From contig QXWV01000066.1 in assembly GCA_009911195.1 (NCBI GenBank), positions 1 through 64,000 on the forward strand: 64,000 bases of DNA, given 5' to 3'. The notes below the pieces were generated by a model. It worked only from the letters and a program-made list of their open reading frames with translations, had not been told where the DNA came from and ran no database searches. Position 1 is the stretch's first letter, and every line of letters starts with the position of its first letter. This document shows, one piece after another, positions 61,537 through 64,000 of this stretch. Source of the DNA: Lachnospiraceae bacterium (GTDB taxonomy: Bacteria; Bacillota; Clostridia; Lachnospirales; Lachnospiraceae). The translations under genes and the position numbers were made by a program.

Positions 61537-63608
61537 GGACATCACACACAGCGATCCGCAGGAGGATCGCAGACGAAAAAAGCAGGCTGACGGATGAGCA
61601 GCTCTTTGCATCCCCGCAGTTCGCAGCATACCTGACGGACATTGCCGAAGGGACCACCAGCCGCTACCGGCGCAGGAGCAGCGTGCGCACCTACTGGGAC
61701 GCGCTGCCCCATGCGGACATCGCCCACACGGACAACCGCACCATCACCGTGAACGCAGGCAACTTCCTGACCAGGAGCTTCCCCACAAGGAGCCTGAAGG
61801 CGGACAGCCTGTTAGGGATCGTGGGGCACGAGTGCGGGCACATCCTGTTCTCGGACTTCACCATGCTGGAAACCTACCACCAGGCGCTGTCCGGCGGCAG
61901 GTTCTACCCGCAGGAACCGGAGGACTTGTCTGCGAAACAGGCTAAAAGCCTGAGAGAGATCGGGGAATTCCTTGAGGAAAAGGATGAGGCGGTGATGAAC
62001 GCCCTCTCAAGCATCGCACATTCCCTGGTGAACATGATGGAAGACGTCTATATCGAAGGCCGCATGTGCGACGCCTTCCCCGGCGGGTTAAAGACGGGCA
62101 TACTGCTCAACAACCTGCGCTTTGCCGAGGAGATGGATTCCGTCACGGAAGAGATAGGCCGGCAGCACCATGAAGTGTTCATCGTGGCGAACCTGCTGAT
62201 CCAGTACGCCAGGACCGGCGACATCAACAACCTGGGCAGCTACAAGGGGCCATACCTTGACACGGTTTATGAATGCATCCCTTATATAGACGATGCAGCC
62301 TATGACGACGATGCAAGGGTGCGCTTCGATGCCGCCAACAAGATGCTCCTCCTTTTATGGCCCTACATGGAAAGCTACATCAGACAGGTACGGGAGGACA
62401 TCAAGAACCACACCAACAAAACGGAGACGGAACTGGGGGAACAGCTCGCTGGCGGCGCACCGCTGCCGGGCGGAAGCGGGAAACCGGTATCCGGCAGGAA
62501 AGCAAAGCATGACCCCGGCAGCGACGAGGACGAGCGCACCCAGCTCCAGCAGGTCCTTGACCATGAGGACGGGCGGATAGCGCTGGAAAAGACCGATGGG
62601 ATCGGGGAGGACGGCGACGGAGGGACCAGCCGCACCAGTGACTATGCCGGCTCCGGCTATGTGTCACAGGCGGCTGAAGACATGGAGCGCATCATGGCGC
62701 AGCTTGCGGAGGATGCCGCCTATGCTTCCTATGAGCAGGAGCTTTCAGAGGAGCTGCAGGCGGAATCGGACAGGATCCGGTACGGCAACGCCCACAAAGG
62801 CGTGCATGTCAACATCAACCGCATGGCCTATGTCGATCCTTCCTACATGGAGGCGTACCAGAAAGTCGCGCCTCCGCTCCTCCTGATCTCCAAACGGCTA
62901 CAGAAACAGGTCTCACAGATACTGAAGGACTACAGGGAAGGCGGGAAACTGGACAACCTTCCCATGGGAAAAAGGATCAACGTGCGCAACGCAGTCCGCA
63001 ATGACGGGAGGCTGTTCTACAAGCTGAAGCTCCCCAATGACCGGACGGACATCGCCGTGGCCATCTTAAATGACGAAAGCGGCTCCATGAGCGGCTCCAA
63101 CCGCATCACCCATGCCCGCTCCGCTTCCATCATCCTGCATGACTTCTGCAAAGGGCTGGACATCCCGGTGGCCGTCTACGGCCACACGGAATATAGGGAC
63201 GTGGAGCTTTATGCCTATGCGGAGTTCGATTCCATCGACAACAAGGACCAGTACCGGCTGATGGACATGAGCGCCAGGAGCGGGAACCGTGACGGTGCCG
63301 CCCTGCGCTATGCCGCGGAACGCCTGCTGACAAGGCCGGAGGCCATAAGGCTCCTGATCGTCATCTCGGACGGGCAGCCTGCGGCAGACAACTATTACGG
63401 CACGGAGGCGGAGGCTGACCTGCGGGGGATCAAGAAGGAATATACCGCCAGGGGGATCGAGATGTTCGCAGCCGCCATCGGCAGCGACAAGCCCAACATC
63501 CAGCGGATCTACGGGGACGGGTTCCTCGACATCACGGACCTGGAGAAGCTCCCCGTGAACCTGGGCCGGCTGATCATCCAGAAGGTAAAGAACCAGTACG
63601 CCGCTTAA
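61533..63608 (+). CDS. CobT-like VWA-domain protein with N-terminal HExxH motif
   Basis: A 691-residue protein. The N-terminal part has GHECGHILFSDF (about 98-109), a zinc-peptidase-type HExxH. A charged middle region (about 290-390) is low complexity. The C-terminal VWA domain has a MIDAS DESGSMSGS (about 514-522) and VISDGQPAADNYYG. It is the usual partner type of the MoxR/CobS ATPase upstream. Whether the HExxH is catalytic cannot be told. Confidence 0.85.
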   Translation: MRTSHTAIRRRIADEKSRLTDEQLFASPQFAAYLTDIAEGTTSRYRRRSSVRTYWDALPHADIAHTDNRTITVNAGNFLTRSFPTRSLKADSLLGIVGHECGHILFSDFTMLETYHQALSGGRFYPQEPEDLSAKQAKSLREIGEFLEEKDEAVMNALSSIAHSLVNMMEDVYIEGRMCDAFPGGLKTGILLNNLRFAEEMDSVTEEIGRQHHEVFIVANLLIQYARTGDINNLGSYKGPYLDTVYECIPYIDDAAYDDDARVRFDAANKMLLLLWPYMESYIRQVREDIKNHTNKTETELGEQLAGGAPLPGGSGKPVSGRKAKHDPGSDEDERTQLQQVLDHEDGRIALEKTDGIGEDGDGGTSRTSDYAGSGYVSQAAEDMERIMAQLAEDAAYASYEQELSEELQAESDRIRYGNAHKGVHVNINRMAYVDPSYMEAYQKVAPPLLLISKRLQKQVSQILKDYREGGKLDNLPMGKRINVRNAVRNDGRLFYKLKLPNDRTDIAVAILNDESGSMSGSNRITHARSASIILHDFCKGLDIPVAVYGHTEYRDVELYAYAEFDSIDNKDQYRLMDMSARSGNRDGAALRYAAERLLTRPEAIRLLIVISDGQPAADNYYGTEAEADLRGIKKEYTARGIEMFAAAIGSDKPNIQRIYGDGFLDITDLEKLPVNLGRLIIQKVKNQYAA

Positions 63609-63633
63609 AAAACAACAGAAAGAAGGTATCCAT

Positions 63634-64000
63634 ATGAACATGAATGAAGACTACATCTCCAACCAGATCGCTGTCTACAAGAACAGCAAGACCCTGCTGG
63701 AATTCCAGGACAAGCTGAAGGTCGCTCCCATCAACTCCTACGCACATATCCATGCAGGCGGAGAGACAGGCGCGGACGGGAGGCGGACGCACTCCCTGAT
63801 CGGCATCCTGATGAAGGACTACTCCAAAGGCACCGGGGACAAGGCCGTCACCGTATGCGCCAACATCTCCCCGAAGGAGGCGAAGTTCATCTTAAGCCGC
63901 CTGACTGCCGGATTTTCGGAATACACCTTCCAGCAGGACAAGATCTTCGGAGACAAAGACGAACAGGGCTATGCAAAGGTATCCAAAGTGCGGATCATCC
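63634..64000 (+). CDS. Unknown protein, N-terminal part (runs off window)
   Basis: ATG 63,634 (AGAAAGAAGG upstream) opens a frame to the window end, 122 residues so far, starting MNMNEDYISNQIAVYKNSKTL. It has a Lys/Asp-rich alpha/beta character and no motif I recognise. It follows the VWA gene by 25 bp, so it may be the next member of that operon. Confidence 0.7.
   Translation, partial: MNMNEDYISNQIAVYKNSKTLLEFQDKLKVAPINSYAHIHAGGETGADGRRTHSLIGILMKDYSKGTGDKAVTVCANISPKEAKFILSRLTAGFSEYTFQQDKIFGDKDEQGYAKVSKVRII

Larger units (their letters stand above)
27993..64000. mobile_element. Left part of a second conjugative element with T4SS and Tad pilus operons
   Basis: From about 28.0 kb to the end of the window, the genes form a continuous plus-strand set of conjugation, pilus, regulatory, SSB and toxin-antitoxin functions. 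They differ from the Tn1549-like element in gene families and in base composition. The left boundary is drawn at the tRNA-like scar by inference. Relaxase and integrase are not seen, so the right part lies outside. Confidence 0.7.

Noticed and set aside
1-64000. Antibiotic-resistance determinants such as tet, erm or van
   Set aside because: None seen; the only candidate for drug tolerance is the MATE pump.

Overview
The window reads as genomic DNA of a gut Lachnospiraceae-type Firmicute (Blautia, Dorea or Coprococcus-like). The grounds are AGGAGG ribosome sites, sigma-A promoters of the TTGACA-N17-TATAAT type, Tn1549-like transfer genes and clostridial protein families. Almost everything belongs to mobile elements. 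No rRNA operon or housekeeping cluster is present.

Region 1 (1 to about 26,534) is the right part of a Tn1549/CTn-family integrative conjugative element (ICE). It opens with the tail of a serine recombinase of a smaller element that has split the element's maff2 gene. The transfer operon follows: VirB6-like, PrgI, VirB4, an NlpC/P60 wall hydrolase, DUF4315, DUF4366, topoisomerase III, and a 1,525-residue polyvalent protein with ArdA/ArdC-like, metallopeptidase and YodL-like regions. Two AT-rich islands carry accessory genes: a HEPN-like protein (8.3-9.0 kb) and a LysR / MarR / MATE-efflux / cytidylate-kinase-like cassette (16.9-20.3 kb). The relaxase and its accessory protein lie at 20.9-22.6 kb on the minus strand. 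A 108-bp triple-hairpin sequence, probably oriT or oriT-derived, occurs twice in inverted orientation (11,193 and 22,744). Sigma and HTH regulators and a large serine recombinase close the element, which is inserted in the Walker A codons of an ABC-transporter ATPase gene.

Region 2 (26.5-28.0 kb) is a scar. It holds the ABC ATPase stub, a lipoprotein, a tyrosine-integrase remnant, and a decayed tRNA-Cys-like RNA with its own promoter and terminator.

Region 3 (28.0 kb to the end) is a second, GC-richer conjugative element of a different type. One operon (30.0-42.6 kb) encodes a Gram-positive type IV secretion system: small membrane subunit, VirB6-like, frameshifted NlpC/P60, PrgI-VirB4 fusion, VirD4, and an S1-domain protein. 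A second operon (44.2-54.4 kb) encodes a complete Tad/Flp type IVc pilus machine: TadE-like and Flp-like pilins, prepilin peptidase, CpaB, TadZ, CpaF, TadB, TadC, and a large secreted surface protein. The promoters in front of the two operons share the same architecture: three TGGCAC boxes 11 and 21 bp apart, then TTTACA-N17 and an extended -10. This suggests one element-encoded activator switches on the secretion channel and the pilus together. A RelE/ParE-type toxin-antitoxin lies between the operons. Downstream are a zinc-finger protein, a sigma factor, a probable type III (CptIN-like) RNA-antitoxin/RNase-toxin system with two 46-nt repeats that covary as pseudoknots, SSB, and a MoxR AAA+ / XRE / VWA-metallopeptidase-like module. 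No relaxase or integrase for this element falls in the window; they presumably lie to the right.
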